Source of the DNA: Pelagovum sp. HNIBRBA483
GTDB taxonomy: Bacteria > Pseudomonadota > Alphaproteobacteria > Rhodobacterales > Rhodobacteraceae
Length of the DNA stretch: 64,000 nt
Direction of reading: 5' to 3'
NCBI RefSeq assembly: GCF_040931995.1
Contig: NZ_CP162412.1
Coordinates: 1,488,001 to 1,552,000, forward strand
Part shown: piece by piece, positions 18,283 to 26,879 of the stretch
Layout: every line of letters begins with the position of its first letter
How positions within the stretch are numbered: the stretch's first letter is position 1
Notes under the pieces: generated by a model
The model's database searches: none
What the model was told of the DNA's origin: nothing
The model's input: only the letters and a program-made list of their open reading frames with translations
Program-made: the position numbers and the translations under genes

Positions 18283-18306
18283 TGCATGTGCAGCGAGGAG
18301 CGTCAA
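18283..18306 (-). promoter_or_regulatory. Promoter of the ilv leader and ilvBN
   Basis: On the minus strand TTGACG (18306-18301) is a -35 candidate and CATAAG, 16 bases on and ending near 18279, is a -10 candidate. Transcription would begin just before the leader peptide. An inverted repeat CACGAC...GTCGTG (18307-18331) abuts the -35 element. Confidence 0.6.
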
Positions 18307-18331
18307 CACGACTTTTGGAGAAAATGTCGTG
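18307..18331. promoter_or_regulatory. Inverted repeat next to the ilv -35 element
   Basis: CACGAC (18307-18312) and GTCGTG (18326-18331) are perfect 6-base arms separated by 13 bases, flanked inward by T4 and A4. The position directly upstream of the -35 suits an activator or repressor site. It could instead be a remnant bpt 3' structure. Confidence 0.35.
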
Positions 18332-18371
18332 AAGTGAGCTTTTTTTGGAATTTTCTTTCTGAGGTTGCGAT

Positions 18372-19202
18372 TTAACGTCGCGCTGGTTGCGCGCCAGGCA
18401 AAGAGATCTTGGCAACTTGTTCAGCGATGGGGTCCACGTTCAGGGGGTGTACGCTTCTGTGATAAGCTTCAGGATCACCAAGCGGCTGCCATGCACTGCC
18501 AAAATACACTTCCACTGCCTTGAACTTGGCCTTGTAATTCATCTTGCTGCTGCCCGGGACCCAGTACCCAAGGTACACATAGGGCAGGCCAATCTCAGCT
18601 GCCAAGGCGATGTGATCCAGGATGATGTAGCTACCAAGGCTATTCTTGGCGAGGTTTGGGTCGAAGAAGGAATAGACAAGCGAAAGTCCGTCTTCGAGTA
18701 TGTCTGTCAAGCAAACCGCTGCAAGTTCTTCGTCACCATCATCAGTGGTCTTCGCATATTCAATGACGCGCGAACGGATCGGGGTCTCTTCTATCATTGC
18801 GGCGAACTCAAAAAGATCCATGTCCGCCATGCCGCCTTCAGCATGTCGGTCATCGAGGTAACGCCGGAAGAGGTCGTATTGCTCTTCTGTCGCCCAAGGA
18901 GAGCGGCTCTGCCGTCTGAGATCCTTGTTCTTTTTCAGAATGCGCTTTTGGCTCTTGCTCGGGGTAAAATCCGCAACGCGAATGCGTGCTGAAAGGCACG
19001 CCGAGCAATCGGGGCAAGAAGGCCGATAAAGCACATTTTGCGAACGCCTAAATCCTTGCTGGGATAGCGTATCATTGAGCTGGTCGGCGCTATCTCCTTG
19101 CAGTGCGGTAAACAGCTTTCTTTCCATGCGCCCTTCGAGATAGGGGCAGGGCTGGGGAGCCGTCACATAAAACTGGGGCGCGATGGGAAGTGTATGACGC
19201 AT
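18372..19202 (-). CDS. bpt: Aspartate/glutamate leucyltransferase (bacterial ATE1 homologue)
   Basis: Transfers leucine from Leu-tRNA to proteins with N-terminal Asp/Glu, marking them for ClpS/ClpAP degradation. 276 residues from ATG 19202 ([22 protein letters not shown]). The family cysteines are present as QPCPYL and [17 protein letters not shown], and the C-terminal fold as [20 protein letters not shown] and [17 protein letters not shown]. Often labelled arginyltransferase, but bacterial enzymes of this group use leucine. No strong ribosome-binding site is seen; an earlier start at 19265 adds unconserved residues. Confidence 0.92.
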   Translation of the reverse strand: MRHTLPIAPQFYVTAPQPCPYLEGRMERKLFTALQGDSADQLNDTLSQQGFRRSQNVLYRPSCPDCSACLSARIRVADFTPSKSQKRILKKNKDLRRQSRSPWATEEQYDLFRRYLDDRHAEGGMADMDLFEFAAMIEETPIRSRVIEYAKTTDDGDEELAAVCLTDILEDGLSLVYSFFDPNLAKNSLGSYIILDHIALAAEIGLPYVYLGYWVPGSSKMNYKAKFKAVEVYFGSAWQPLGDPEAYHRSVHPLNVDPIAEQVAKISLPGAQPARR

Positions 19203-19304
19203 GAAGGCAGTAACGTGGTTAACCCGAAAAAGGTTAGCATTCACGCACTGTTTGGCAAGCTTCAAATCGGGATTGGCGCCCGATGCGCGCTAATCCCCCT
19301 GTGA

Positions 19305-19760
19305 TTAGAGCGGTTTCCGGATCATCGCCGTCCCGAGTATGTGGTCGGTCAGGCCTTGTTTGCGCGTTGAGATCAGCATCAATAGAGCGGATACCAGTTG
19401 AAGCGGTGAAACGAGGACCGAAACCGTGTAGCCTGCGGTGTGCAAGAGTGCGGTCTGGTTGTCGAACCGTGATCCATCCTGAGAGCGCAGTTCAATTGCA
19501 AAGATGCGCATGCCCCATGTAGAGGACGAGGCCGCCAGCGTCCACCAGCGATACAGAAAACCAGTGACAAGCATTAGAAACGGGAAGAAAAACAATCCTG
19601 TGAACGCGGTGAACGGAACGATCATTGCGCTTAAAACCGCGATCAGGATGCTGTCGACAATCCAGGCCAGCAGGCGCTTCGTTCGCACACGTTCGTAGAA
19701 CTGTGGCTCGGTAAACGGGTCTGGCAGACCGGAGAAGTGTTCTTGCGCGGTCATGGTCAT
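19305..19760 (-). CDS. RDD-family membrane protein
   Basis: 151 residues from ATG 19760, with AAGG 8 bases before. The RDD domain is visible: YERVRTKRLLAWIVDSILIA (R and D in the first helix), three to four membrane helices, and GMRIFAIELRSQDGSRFDN with the second conserved R/D region. Function is unknown; RDD proteins are often linked to ion exchange or small-molecule transport. It lies 49 bases after the DUF2852 gene on the same strand. Confidence 0.82.
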   Translation of the reverse strand: MTMTAQEHFSGLPDPFTEPQFYERVRTKRLLAWIVDSILIAVLSAMIVPFTAFTGLFFFPFLMLVTGFLYRWWTLAASSSTWGMRIFAIELRSQDGSRFDNQTALLHTAGYTVSVLVSPLQLVSALLMLISTRKQGLTDHILGTAMIRKPL

Positions 19761-19809
19761 GTTCTCTACCTTGGTTGATCGTGTGGCGCCCCTCAGGGCG
19801 CCCCACTGA

Positions 19810-20238
19810 TCAGACTTCTTCAGTTGTATTTGAAGCCGGCGTTTTTCGCTCCGCCATGAATTGATCAAACTCGCGTTTGTCTTTAGCCTCTCTCAAGCGT
19901 TCCATGAACTCTTCAAAGCTTTTTTGCTCTTCTTCGAGCCGGCGCAGTGTGTCGGCTTTGTAGGAATCAAAGGCCGAATTTCCCGACGACCTCATCGCTG
20001 ATGAGAAATGGCTGCGGGCACACCGTGTTCTTTGGCTGTGTGTATTGAACATGCGTTTGCTCCAAATCATGTAAGCAAGGAGAGCGAGGCCAATGGGCCA
20101 GAATATGATCAAGCCAAGGATGGTCGCACCTATCCATGCATATTTACCGCGGGCGTCGAGCCATGCCTCGGCTTGCGAAAATGGCCCCGGCCTGTGGCGC
20201 TCTCTACTTGAATGAAAATTTGTGGCCGCGTCAGTCAT
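19810..20238 (-). CDS. DUF2852 membrane protein
   Basis: 142 residues from ATG 20238, which follows GGGAG. A Trp-containing amphipathic N terminus leads to one or two membrane segments (YAWIGATILGLIIFWPIGLA), then a charged, coiled-coil C terminus (DTLRRLEEEQKSFEEFMERL) and an Asp/Glu-rich end. This matches DUF2852, an alphaproteobacterial family of unknown function. It precedes the RDD gene in the same direction. Confidence 0.8.
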   Translation of the reverse strand: MTDAATNFHSSRERHRPGPFSQAEAWLDARGKYAWIGATILGLIIFWPIGLALLAYMIWSKRMFNTHSQRTRCARSHFSSAMRSSGNSAFDSYKADTLRRLEEEQKSFEEFMERLREAKDKREFDQFMAERKTPASNTTEEV

Positions 20239-20485
20239 TGTAAACTCCCTTTCTATAATGTGAATACCTTTCACATGACCAATATCGGAATTCATATCCG
20301 GCATTCAAGGGGGTATGTTAAGATTTTTTACATTACGAGTTGGCAACCTGCAATGTCTTTAGCGGACTCGATTTTTCTAAACGGCTATTGGTTCGCCCCG
20401 TCGATAAATTCTGCTGTTCCTAATGCCGGCCGGGCGTGCAAAGTTTGAAGAACGCAAAGACCTGTTCATTTAGGAAGACGACAGA

Positions 20486-23245
20486 ATGACTTTCTCTGAC
20501 CGGATCAGACGGGCTCCATACAGTTTTGATGCAGAACGCGGTGCTGAGTGCGCGGCTTTGTTTACCGATTTTGATAAGAATATGAGGGATCTGGTGTCAG
20601 GCGCGGCGGGGTGCAGCCCTTTTTTGGCGGGTTTGCTTGCTAAAGAGCGGGATTGGTTGGCGAGCCATATCGATGCTCCGGAAGCGGCCCTGGCCAGCAT
20701 TTTAAAAGAGGTGGCGGAGCTTTCGCCTGATGCATTGTCGACGGGGCTCAGAGTGGCAAAGCGGCGTGTGGCACTTTTGACCGCCTTGGCCGATTTGGGA
20801 GGGGTTTGGACGCTCGAAGAAGTAACACGCGCGCTGAGCGATTTTGCGGATGCTGCAGTTGATGTGATTTTGAAATCGTTGGTGGCCGCGGACATTCGAA
20901 GGGGAAAAATTCCTGGTCTTGTTGAAAAGGACGCAGCGGTCGCAGGCGGGCTCGTTACGCTTGCCATGGGCAAGATGGGGGCAGGGGAGCTCAACTACAG
21001 TTCCGACATTGATTTGATCATCTTGTTTGATGAGAGCCGCTTTGACGAGGACAGCTATCACGACGCGCGTGCCTCTTTCATTCGTATCACGCGCAAGATG
21101 ACGGGGCTGCTTTCGGACCAGACCGCTGATGGCTATGTGTTCCGTACCGATCTGCGCCTCCGGCCGGATGCTTCGGTAACGCCGGTTTGCCTCTCAATGG
21201 GGGCGGCTGAATCTTATTATGAAAGCGTCGGGCGAACATGGGAACGCGCCGCCTATATCAAAGCCCGTTCCTGCGCTGGTGACATTGCGGCCGGGGAGCG
21301 GTTCTTGGAGACGCTCCGGCCGTTTGTATGGCGCAAGCATTTGGATTTTGCCGCCATTCAGGATGCGCATGATATGCGCCTGCGCATTAGGGATCACAAG
21401 GGGCTGCACGGACCGCTCAAGCTTACCGGTCATAATGTGAAATTGGGGCGTGGTGGCATTCGCGAGATCGAGTTCTTCACCCAGACCCGTCAATTAATTG
21501 CAGGTGGCCGTGATCCGAGCCTGCGTGTGCGCGATACCAAGACCGGACTTGCGCGTCTGGCAGAGGCTGGGTGGGTTCCAGAGGACACCGCGAACGCGCT
21601 TTATAAACACTATGCAGCGCACCGCGAACTTGAGCACCGATTGCAGATGATCGGCGATCAACAGACGCAAACCATGCCCACCACAGATGAGGGGTTGGCA
21701 CGACTTGCTGCGTTTTGCGGCCGCGACCTCAACGGATTTTTGGACGACCTTGAGGAGCGGTTTGAAGAAGTTCACGAACTGACTGAAGGGTTCTTTGCGC
21801 CCGGGCAGGGGCAAGCCGAGCCTGTTGATGATTTCGGCACCGATATAACTGCGCGATGGCCGTCTTATCCTGCGCTGAGGTCAGCACGGGCTGGTGAGAT
21901 ATTCAAGCGGTTGCGGCCAGAAATCATGTCGCGTTTGAAAGAAGCTGCAAAACCCGACGAAGCGCTTCAGCAATTTGATGCGTTTCTTTCTGGCTTACCT
22001 GCTGGCGTGCAGTTGTTTTCACTGTTTGAGGCCAATCCGCAATTGACGCAAATGGTCGTCGATATATGCGGCACTGCACCTGCGCTTGCGCGCTACCTTT
22101 CTCGAAATGCAGGGGTTTTTGACGCGGTTATCGGCGGGTCATTTTTTGCGGAGTGGCCTTCGATGGCTGGACTAACGACATCGCTGGCGGAGGTCATGAC
22201 CCTCGCTGACGATTATGAACTTAAGTTGAACGCTGCGCGCCGCTGGCTGAAGGAATGGCATTTCAGGGTCGGCGTCCATCATTTGCGAGGGTTGATAGAC
22301 GCGGAGGAAGCAGGGCAGCAATATGCTGATTTGGCCGAGGCCGTTGTGTCTGGGGTGTGGACCGAAGTTGTAGCTGAGTTCAGCCGGAAACACGGGAAAC
22401 CGCCAGGGAGGGGTGCTATCGTTGTTGGTATGGGGTCTTTAGGGGTGCGCAGATTGAATGCTGCGTCCGATCTCGACCTGATCATGATTTATGATCCGGA
22501 CGGAGCTGAGAGCTCAGACGGACGGCGCCCGCTGGCGGTACGGACCTATTATGCGCGACTGACGCAAGCTTTGGTAACCGCGCTGACCGCCCCGATGGCG
22601 GAAGGGAAGCTTTACGAAGTCGATATGCGCCTGCGACCATCGGGCCGCCAAGGGCCGGTCGCGACGGCGTTGGCCAGCTTCGAGAATTATCAAATGCACG
22701 AAGCCTGGACATGGGAGCACCTTGCATTGACACGCGCCCGCCCGATCGCGGGAGCGGTCGCGCTCATGGCCGAAGTTGAGCGGATCCGGCAAGAGGTGAT
22801 CAAGGCAAAGTCGGGCAGGGCAGAGATCTTGTCAGATGTGGCTGAGATGCGCCGACGGATCGCTGAGGCCAAGCCTGCTGAGGGTGGTTGGGATGCCAAG
22901 GTCGGGCCAGGCCGGCTGCAAGATGCCGAGTTGATTGCGCAGACGGCAGCATTGCGCGCCGGAAGTCCTGCGCAAACGGTTTCGGATCAGATCGCGGCAG
23001 GTGTCGCCTCTGGCTGGTTTGATGCCGCAGATGCAGCAGCGTTGGAGGCAGCGCTGGGGCTTTTCTGGCGCTTGCAGGCCTCGGCGCGACTCCTGACCGG
23101 AGGGCGACTTGATCCTGAAGAACTTGGCGAAGGCGGCCGCCGCTTTATCTTGAGGGAAACCGATCATGATACGATCAACGCACTCTCAAAGGCGATGGAC
23201 GAGATCAGCGCGGCGGCGGAGCAGGTGGTCAACCGGCTGTTGTAG
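20486..23245 (+). CDS. glnE: Bifunctional glutamine synthetase adenylyltransferase / adenylyl-removing enzyme
   Basis: Controls glutamine synthetase by adding or removing AMP in answer to PII and glutamine. The 919 residues hold two nucleotidyltransferase domains: the N-terminal de-adenylylase near residue 160 (MGKMGAGELNYSSDIDLII, G-x11-D-x-D) and the C-terminal adenylylase near residue 645 (VVGMGSLGVRRLNAASDLDL). MRLRPSGRQGPVAT lies in the second active site. GAAGACGACAGA before the ATG is a weak ribosome-binding site. It stands alone, followed 28 bases later by a small conserved gene. Confidence 0.96.
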   Translation: MTFSDRIRRAPYSFDAERGAECAALFTDFDKNMRDLVSGAAGCSPFLAGLLAKERDWLASHIDAPEAALASILKEVAELSPDALSTGLRVAKRRVALLTALADLGGVWTLEEVTRALSDFADAAVDVILKSLVAADIRRGKIPGLVEKDAAVAGGLVTLAMGKMGAGELNYSSDIDLIILFDESRFDEDSYHDARASFIRITRKMTGLLSDQTADGYVFRTDLRLRPDASVTPVCLSMGAAESYYESVGRTWERAAYIKARSCAGDIAAGERFLETLRPFVWRKHLDFAAIQDAHDMRLRIRDHKGLHGPLKLTGHNVKLGRGGIREIEFFTQTRQLIAGGRDPSLRVRDTKTGLARLAEAGWVPEDTANALYKHYAAHRELEHRLQMIGDQQTQTMPTTDEGLARLAAFCGRDLNGFLDDLEERFEEVHELTEGFFAPGQGQAEPVDDFGTDITARWPSYPALRSARAGEIFKRLRPEIMSRLKEAAKPDEALQQFDAFLSGLPAGVQLFSLFEANPQLTQMVVDICGTAPALARYLSRNAGVFDAVIGGSFFAEWPSMAGLTTSLAEVMTLADDYELKLNAARRWLKEWHFRVGVHHLRGLIDAEEAGQQYADLAEAVVSGVWTEVVAEFSRKHGKPPGRGAIVVGMGSLGVRRLNAASDLDLIMIYDPDGAESSDGRRPLAVRTYYARLTQALVTALTAPMAEGKLYEVDMRLRPSGRQGPVATALASFENYQMHEAWTWEHLALTRARPIAGAVALMAEVERIRQEVIKAKSGRAEILSDVAEMRRRIAEAKPAEGGWDAKVGPGRLQDAELIAQTAALRAGSPAQTVSDQIAAGVASGWFDAADAAALEAALGLFWRLQASARLLTGGRLDPEELGEGGRRFILRETDHDTINALSKAMDEISAAAEQVVNRLL

Positions 23246-23273
23246 AACTAGGGCGAACAGAAGGCGGATGATT

Positions 23274-23549
23274 ATGGTACGAGACCCATCGGATCTCAGA
23301 GGGTTAATCCGGGAAGCCTATCGCATCGAGGGGATCGGTGCGTCGGAATGCCGGTCAATTTTCCTCGATTGGGCTTTGGGTGTCCCTGCTGGCGAAGACC
23401 CGAAAGAGCATGTGCGGCGGCTGCTGGGGAAATATGGTTCTGATTTTCCAGATCATCCAATGACGGAGACGCTGCGCGCTGCTTTGGATGAGATTGCGGC
23501 TCCGCGCCGCCGCGGTGGGCGGGCGCGGAGGATCAGTCCAGACGGTTAA
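23274..23549 (+). CDS. Small hypothetical protein downstream of glnE
   Basis: 91 residues from ATG 23274 (MVRDPSDLRGLIREAYRIEG), with AAGGCGG 6 bases before. It is mostly helical, with IFLDWALGVPAGEDPKEHVRRLL in the middle and a basic tail (APRRRGGRARR). The family is not recognised. Codon use matches its neighbours, so it is probably a real gene of the glnE unit. The upstream extension to 23166 overlaps glnE in another frame and reads as low-complexity Arg/Ser, so it is rejected. Its stop overlaps that of the convergent eda by 4 bases. Confidence 0.7.
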   Translation: MVRDPSDLRGLIREAYRIEGIGASECRSIFLDWALGVPAGEDPKEHVRRLLGKYGSDFPDHPMTETLRAALDEIAAPRRRGGRARRISPDG

Positions 23550-24190
23550 CGCGCTAGTGTGGCCGCTGCACTTGCGAGCGTTTCGATGCCTTTCCAATCT
23601 TCTGCCGCGATAAGGTCTTTCGGGGCGACCCAGCTACCTCCGACGCAAAGCACATTGGACAGGGACAGGTAATCACTTGCATTCCTTGGACTGACCCCGC
23701 CAGTGGGGCAGAAGCTGACCTGCGGAATAGGGGCCCCGGTGGATTTCAGTGCAGGCGCGCCGCCGTTCGTTTCAGCGGGAAAGAACTTTTGTACCGTGTA
23801 GCCGCGCTCCAAAAGACGCATGGCTTCGGTTGCGGTCGCGCTGCCGGGGAGAAGAGGCAGGTCATTTGCTTCGCAGGCATCAAGGAGGCGGTCGGTCGCG
23901 CCGGGAGCGACGCCGAATTTGGCACCGGCGGCTTTTGCGTTTTCTACGTCTTTGGTGGTCAGAAGTGTGCCGGCCCCAACGACCCCGCCTTCAACCTTGG
24001 TCATCTCGCGGATGACATCCAGCGCGGCTGGTGTGCGCAGGGTGACTTCGAGCGCAGGAAGGCCGCCACGCACGAGAGCAGCGGCGAGTGCCTCTGCCGT
24101 CGCGGCGGAATCAATGACCAAGACAGGGATAACGGGCGCCAGTAGGCAAATTTTCCGATTGAGCTCTGAAGCGTGTTCTGGTGTCATCAC
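23546..24190 (-). CDS. eda: 2-dehydro-3-deoxyphosphogluconate (KDPG) aldolase
   Basis: Splits KDPG to pyruvate and glyceraldehyde-3-phosphate, the last step of the Entner-Doudoroff pathway. 214 residues: PVLVIDSAATAEALAAALV, LEVTLRTPAALD with the catalytic glutamate, GAGTLLT, and YTVQKFFPAE containing the Schiff-base lysine, then CPTGGVSPRNASDYL. It follows edd by 18 bases, and both should be controlled from the operator before edd. Confidence 0.96.
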   Translation of the reverse strand: MMTPEHASELNRKICLLAPVIPVLVIDSAATAEALAAALVRGGLPALEVTLRTPAALDVIREMTKVEGGVVGAGTLLTTKDVENAKAAGAKFGVAPGATDRLLDACEANDLPLLPGSATATEAMRLLERGYTVQKFFPAETNGGAPALKSTGAPIPQVSFCPTGGVSPRNASDYLSLSNVLCVGGSWVAPKDLIAAEDWKGIETLASAAATLAR

Positions 24191-24208
24191 CAGCTCCTTT
24201 TCGTTTGA

Positions 24209-26014
24209 TTAGACGACGACCGCAGCGCCGTTGGAAGATTGTCCGACGGTTTGACGGAACATCTCAAACAGTTCGCGACCGACGCCGTTTCCATTGCCTG
24301 TCAAATCGGCGACTGCTGGTGTACGGGTCGACAGATCGACGTCGCATACTTGCAGAGTTCCGGTTGTTGCATCCAGTTCGATGACGTCACCATCGCGGAG
24401 ATAGGCAAGCGGGCCATTATCAGCGGCCTCTGGCGAAACATGGATCGCTGCGGGAACTTTGCCTGAGGCGCCAGACATGCGCCCATCTGTAACCAATGCA
24501 ACTTTCAGTCCGCGATCTTGAAGCACAGCGAGCGTCGGCGTCAGGGAATGCAGCTCAGGCATTCCGTTGGATTTTGGGCCCTGAAAACGCACCACGATGA
24601 TAGTGTCTTCGGTGATTTCGTTTGCGCGGAAGGCGTCCTTGACCGCTTCCTGATCAGGGAAGATGCGGGCGGGTGCCTTGATGATGTGGCGCTCCGGAGC
24701 CACTGCAGAAACCTTGATGACGCCGCGCCCGAGATTGCCGCTGAGCTGGACGAGGCCGCCTTGTTTCTGGAAAGGGTCAGATGCGGGGCGCAGAATCTTG
24801 TCGTTCAGGCTGTCTGTCGGGCCGGCGACATAGGTGACTTTGCCATCGGTGAACTTCGGCTCTTGGGTGTAGAGCGCAAGGCCGTCACCTGCAACGGTCT
24901 TCGTGTCGGGGTGGAGAAGACCCGCATCAAGCAGCTGACCGATCATGTAGCCCAAGCCTCCGGCGGCGTGGAAGTGGTTCACGTCAGCAAGTCCGTTCGG
25001 ATAAACCTTTGCCATCAAAGGGGTGACAGCCGAAAGATCGGAGAAATCCTGAAGATCGAGGGCAATACCGGCCGCACGCGCCATAGCTGGGAGATGCAGC
25101 ACAAGGTTCGTCGATCCCCCCGTTGCCATCAGACCGACCATTCCGTTTACGAAGGTGCGTTCGTCGAGGATGTCGTAGACGGGGCGATAATCATTCCCCA
25201 GCGCGGTTATGGCCAGCGCGCGTTCAGTTGCTGCGGTGGTGAGCGCCTCGCGCAAAGGCGTGTTCGGGGTGATAAAGCTTGCACCCGGCAAGTGGAGCCC
25301 CATAAACTCCATCAACATTTGGTTGGTGTTGGCAGTGCCGTAGAATGTACATGTCCCCGGCCCGTGGTAGGAGGCCATCTCCGCCTCCATCAACGTATCG
25401 CGACCAACCTCGCCGACCGCAAATTGCTGGCGGACCTTGGCTTTTTGATCGTTGGGAATGCCGCTGGTCATTGGCCCTGCGGGAACGAAGACGGAGGGTA
25501 TATATCCAAAGGTCGCGGCAGCCATAACGAGGCCCGGGACAATCTTATCACAAACGCCGAGATAAAGAGCGGAGTCGAATGTGTTGTGCGAGAGGCCTAT
25601 GCCAGCCGCCATCGCGATGACGTCGCGCGAGAACAGCGACAATTCCATGCCCGTTTGTCCTTGGGTCACGCCATCGCACATGGCGGGCACGCCGCCTGCA
25701 ACCTGTGCTGTCCCACCGGTTGCGCGGGCGGCTTCACGGATCAGGGCGGGATATGTCTCATAGGGCTGATGCGCCGACAGCATATCGTTATATGCGGTGA
25801 TGATGCCGATATTCGGTGCGCGGCCTTCTGCGAGCGTGCTCTTGTCATCGCCCATTGCAGCATAGGCGTGGGCTTGGTTGCCACAGCTAAGATGCGCGCG
25901 GCGCGGACCTTCCGCAGCGGCGGCTTTCATACGTTCGAGATAAGCTGCGCGGGTCGCTTCGCTGCGTTCGCGGATGCGATCGGTGACGGCGTTAATGGTA
26001 CGGTGCAGAGACAT
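24209..26014 (-). CDS. edd: 6-phosphogluconate dehydratase
   Basis: Dehydrates 6-phosphogluconate to KDPG, the committed Entner-Doudoroff step; a [4Fe-4S] enzyme of the IlvD/Edd family. The 601 residues match family length. Visible segments include [41 protein letters not shown] and [20 protein letters not shown] (cluster cysteines), [19 protein letters not shown], and [20 protein letters not shown]. Full-length IlvD would lack several Edd-specific segments, and the eda neighbour confirms Edd. A perfect 12-bp palindrome lies 46 bases upstream. Confidence 0.97.
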   Translation of the reverse strand: MSLHRTINAVTDRIRERSEATRAAYLERMKAAAAEGPRRAHLSCGNQAHAYAAMGDDKSTLAEGRAPNIGIITAYNDMLSAHQPYETYPALIREAARATGGTAQVAGGVPAMCDGVTQGQTGMELSLFSRDVIAMAAGIGLSHNTFDSALYLGVCDKIVPGLVMAAATFGYIPSVFVPAGPMTSGIPNDQKAKVRQQFAVGEVGRDTLMEAEMASYHGPGTCTFYGTANTNQMLMEFMGLHLPGASFITPNTPLREALTTAATERALAITALGNDYRPVYDILDERTFVNGMVGLMATGGSTNLVLHLPAMARAAGIALDLQDFSDLSAVTPLMAKVYPNGLADVNHFHAAGGLGYMIGQLLDAGLLHPDTKTVAGDGLALYTQEPKFTDGKVTYVAGPTDSLNDKILRPASDPFQKQGGLVQLSGNLGRGVIKVSAVAPERHIIKAPARIFPDQEAVKDAFRANEITEDTIIVVRFQGPKSNGMPELHSLTPTLAVLQDRGLKVALVTDGRMSGASGKVPAAIHVSPEAADNGPLAYLRDGDVIELDATTGTLQVCDVDLSTRTPAVADLTGNGNGVGRELFEMFRQTVGQSSNGAAVVV

Positions 26015-26060
26015 ATCATGCTCCTAAAGCTCGAATCTTGGATGTGCCCTAACATGTTGA

Positions 26061-26072
26061 GTTAGCGCTAAC
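26061..26072. promoter_or_regulatory. Perfect palindromic operator upstream of edd-eda
   Basis: GTTAGCGCTAAC is a perfect 12-base palindrome with the central CG-rich core expected of a LacI-family operator. Similar sites precede pdhA, fbaB and pgk. In alphaproteobacteria the LacI-family regulator CceR controls these pathways; that it binds here is inferred. Confidence 0.65.
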
Positions 26073-26213
26073 AATGGGGGCTTGCACATATTCCCGCTCA
26101 GATTGTTCCCCCGAAATGACCACAACCTGCCATATTCACGCCCCAGTTTGGCGCAATCTTTCGAACATGAATTCGTTTGGCTGAAGAAAACGCAGCCTGA
26201 AAGGATCGACGAA

Positions 26214-26834
26214 ATGGTACGCATCATCGCTCTCCTCACTTTGGCGCTTGGCATCGCTGGTTGCACGTCAACTGTCGACACGGCATCGCGTGCGACGCCG
26301 CTCGATATGCCACTCACGGCAGAGACGACGGCTTTCCAGCATTCGTATGCGGTAGAGGACGTACAGGTGTTTGTACCTGAGTCATTGTCAGTATCTGAGG
26401 CAAACAGCTTCTATCCGATCGCTGATATCGTTTGGCGCGGTGATCTCTTTGGTGATCGGCACCAGCAGGTAGAAATGCTGTTTGAGGAAGCAGCCTCCCT
26501 TGGTGCAGAAACCTTGGAAGGGGATATCCCTGTCTATGTGCAGCTGGTCGTAAATCGGTTTCATGGCGTCACAGAACGCACCCGTTATTCGGTCGGTGGT
26601 AGCTATCACATGGTCTTTGAAATGACGGTGTATAACGCCGAAACAGGCGTTGCGATTGAAGGACCGCGTATGATTGACCTAAACCTGCCCGCCCCGGGTG
26701 GCCAAGCGGCAATCGAGCTGGAACGCATGGGCCAGACCGAGAAAGTCCGTGTTGTCAGCTACCTGACCCAACAGCTTTTTGAACAGCTTGGTGGAAACGG
26801 AACGGCGCCTGCGATCATGGCGGCGAGCAGTTGA
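26214..26834 (+). CDS. Lipoprotein of unknown function
   Basis: 206 residues from ATG 26214, preceded by AAAGGA. A lipoprotein signal is clear: MVRIIALLTLALGIAGCTST, with lipobox I-A-G-C. The rest is a soluble, beta-rich domain (YPIADIVWRGDLFGDRHQQVE, YVQLVVNRFHGVTERTRYSVGG). The family is not firmly recognised. It lies 46 bases before the rRNA methyltransferase gene on the same strand, but the link may be only positional. The frame upstream to 26082 is not supported. Confidence 0.78.
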   Translation: MVRIIALLTLALGIAGCTSTVDTASRATPLDMPLTAETTAFQHSYAVEDVQVFVPESLSVSEANSFYPIADIVWRGDLFGDRHQQVEMLFEEAASLGAETLEGDIPVYVQLVVNRFHGVTERTRYSVGGSYHMVFEMTVYNAETGVAIEGPRMIDLNLPAPGGQAAIELERMGQTEKVRVVSYLTQQLFEQLGGNGTAPAIMAASS

Positions 26835-26879
26835 CAGATTTCGCTTCCGAAATTCCGGTTTAAACTTTAGGAGGACGGC

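Noticed and set aside
23166-23273. Upstream extension of the small gene after glnE
   Set aside because: It runs through the end of glnE in another frame and reads as Arg/Ser/Thr low complexity, typical of a shadow frame.
24518-26065. 515-codon open frame opposite edd
   Set aside because: A shadow of edd in GC-rich DNA; the Cys/His/Arg-rich product has no recognisable domain and edd is unmistakable.
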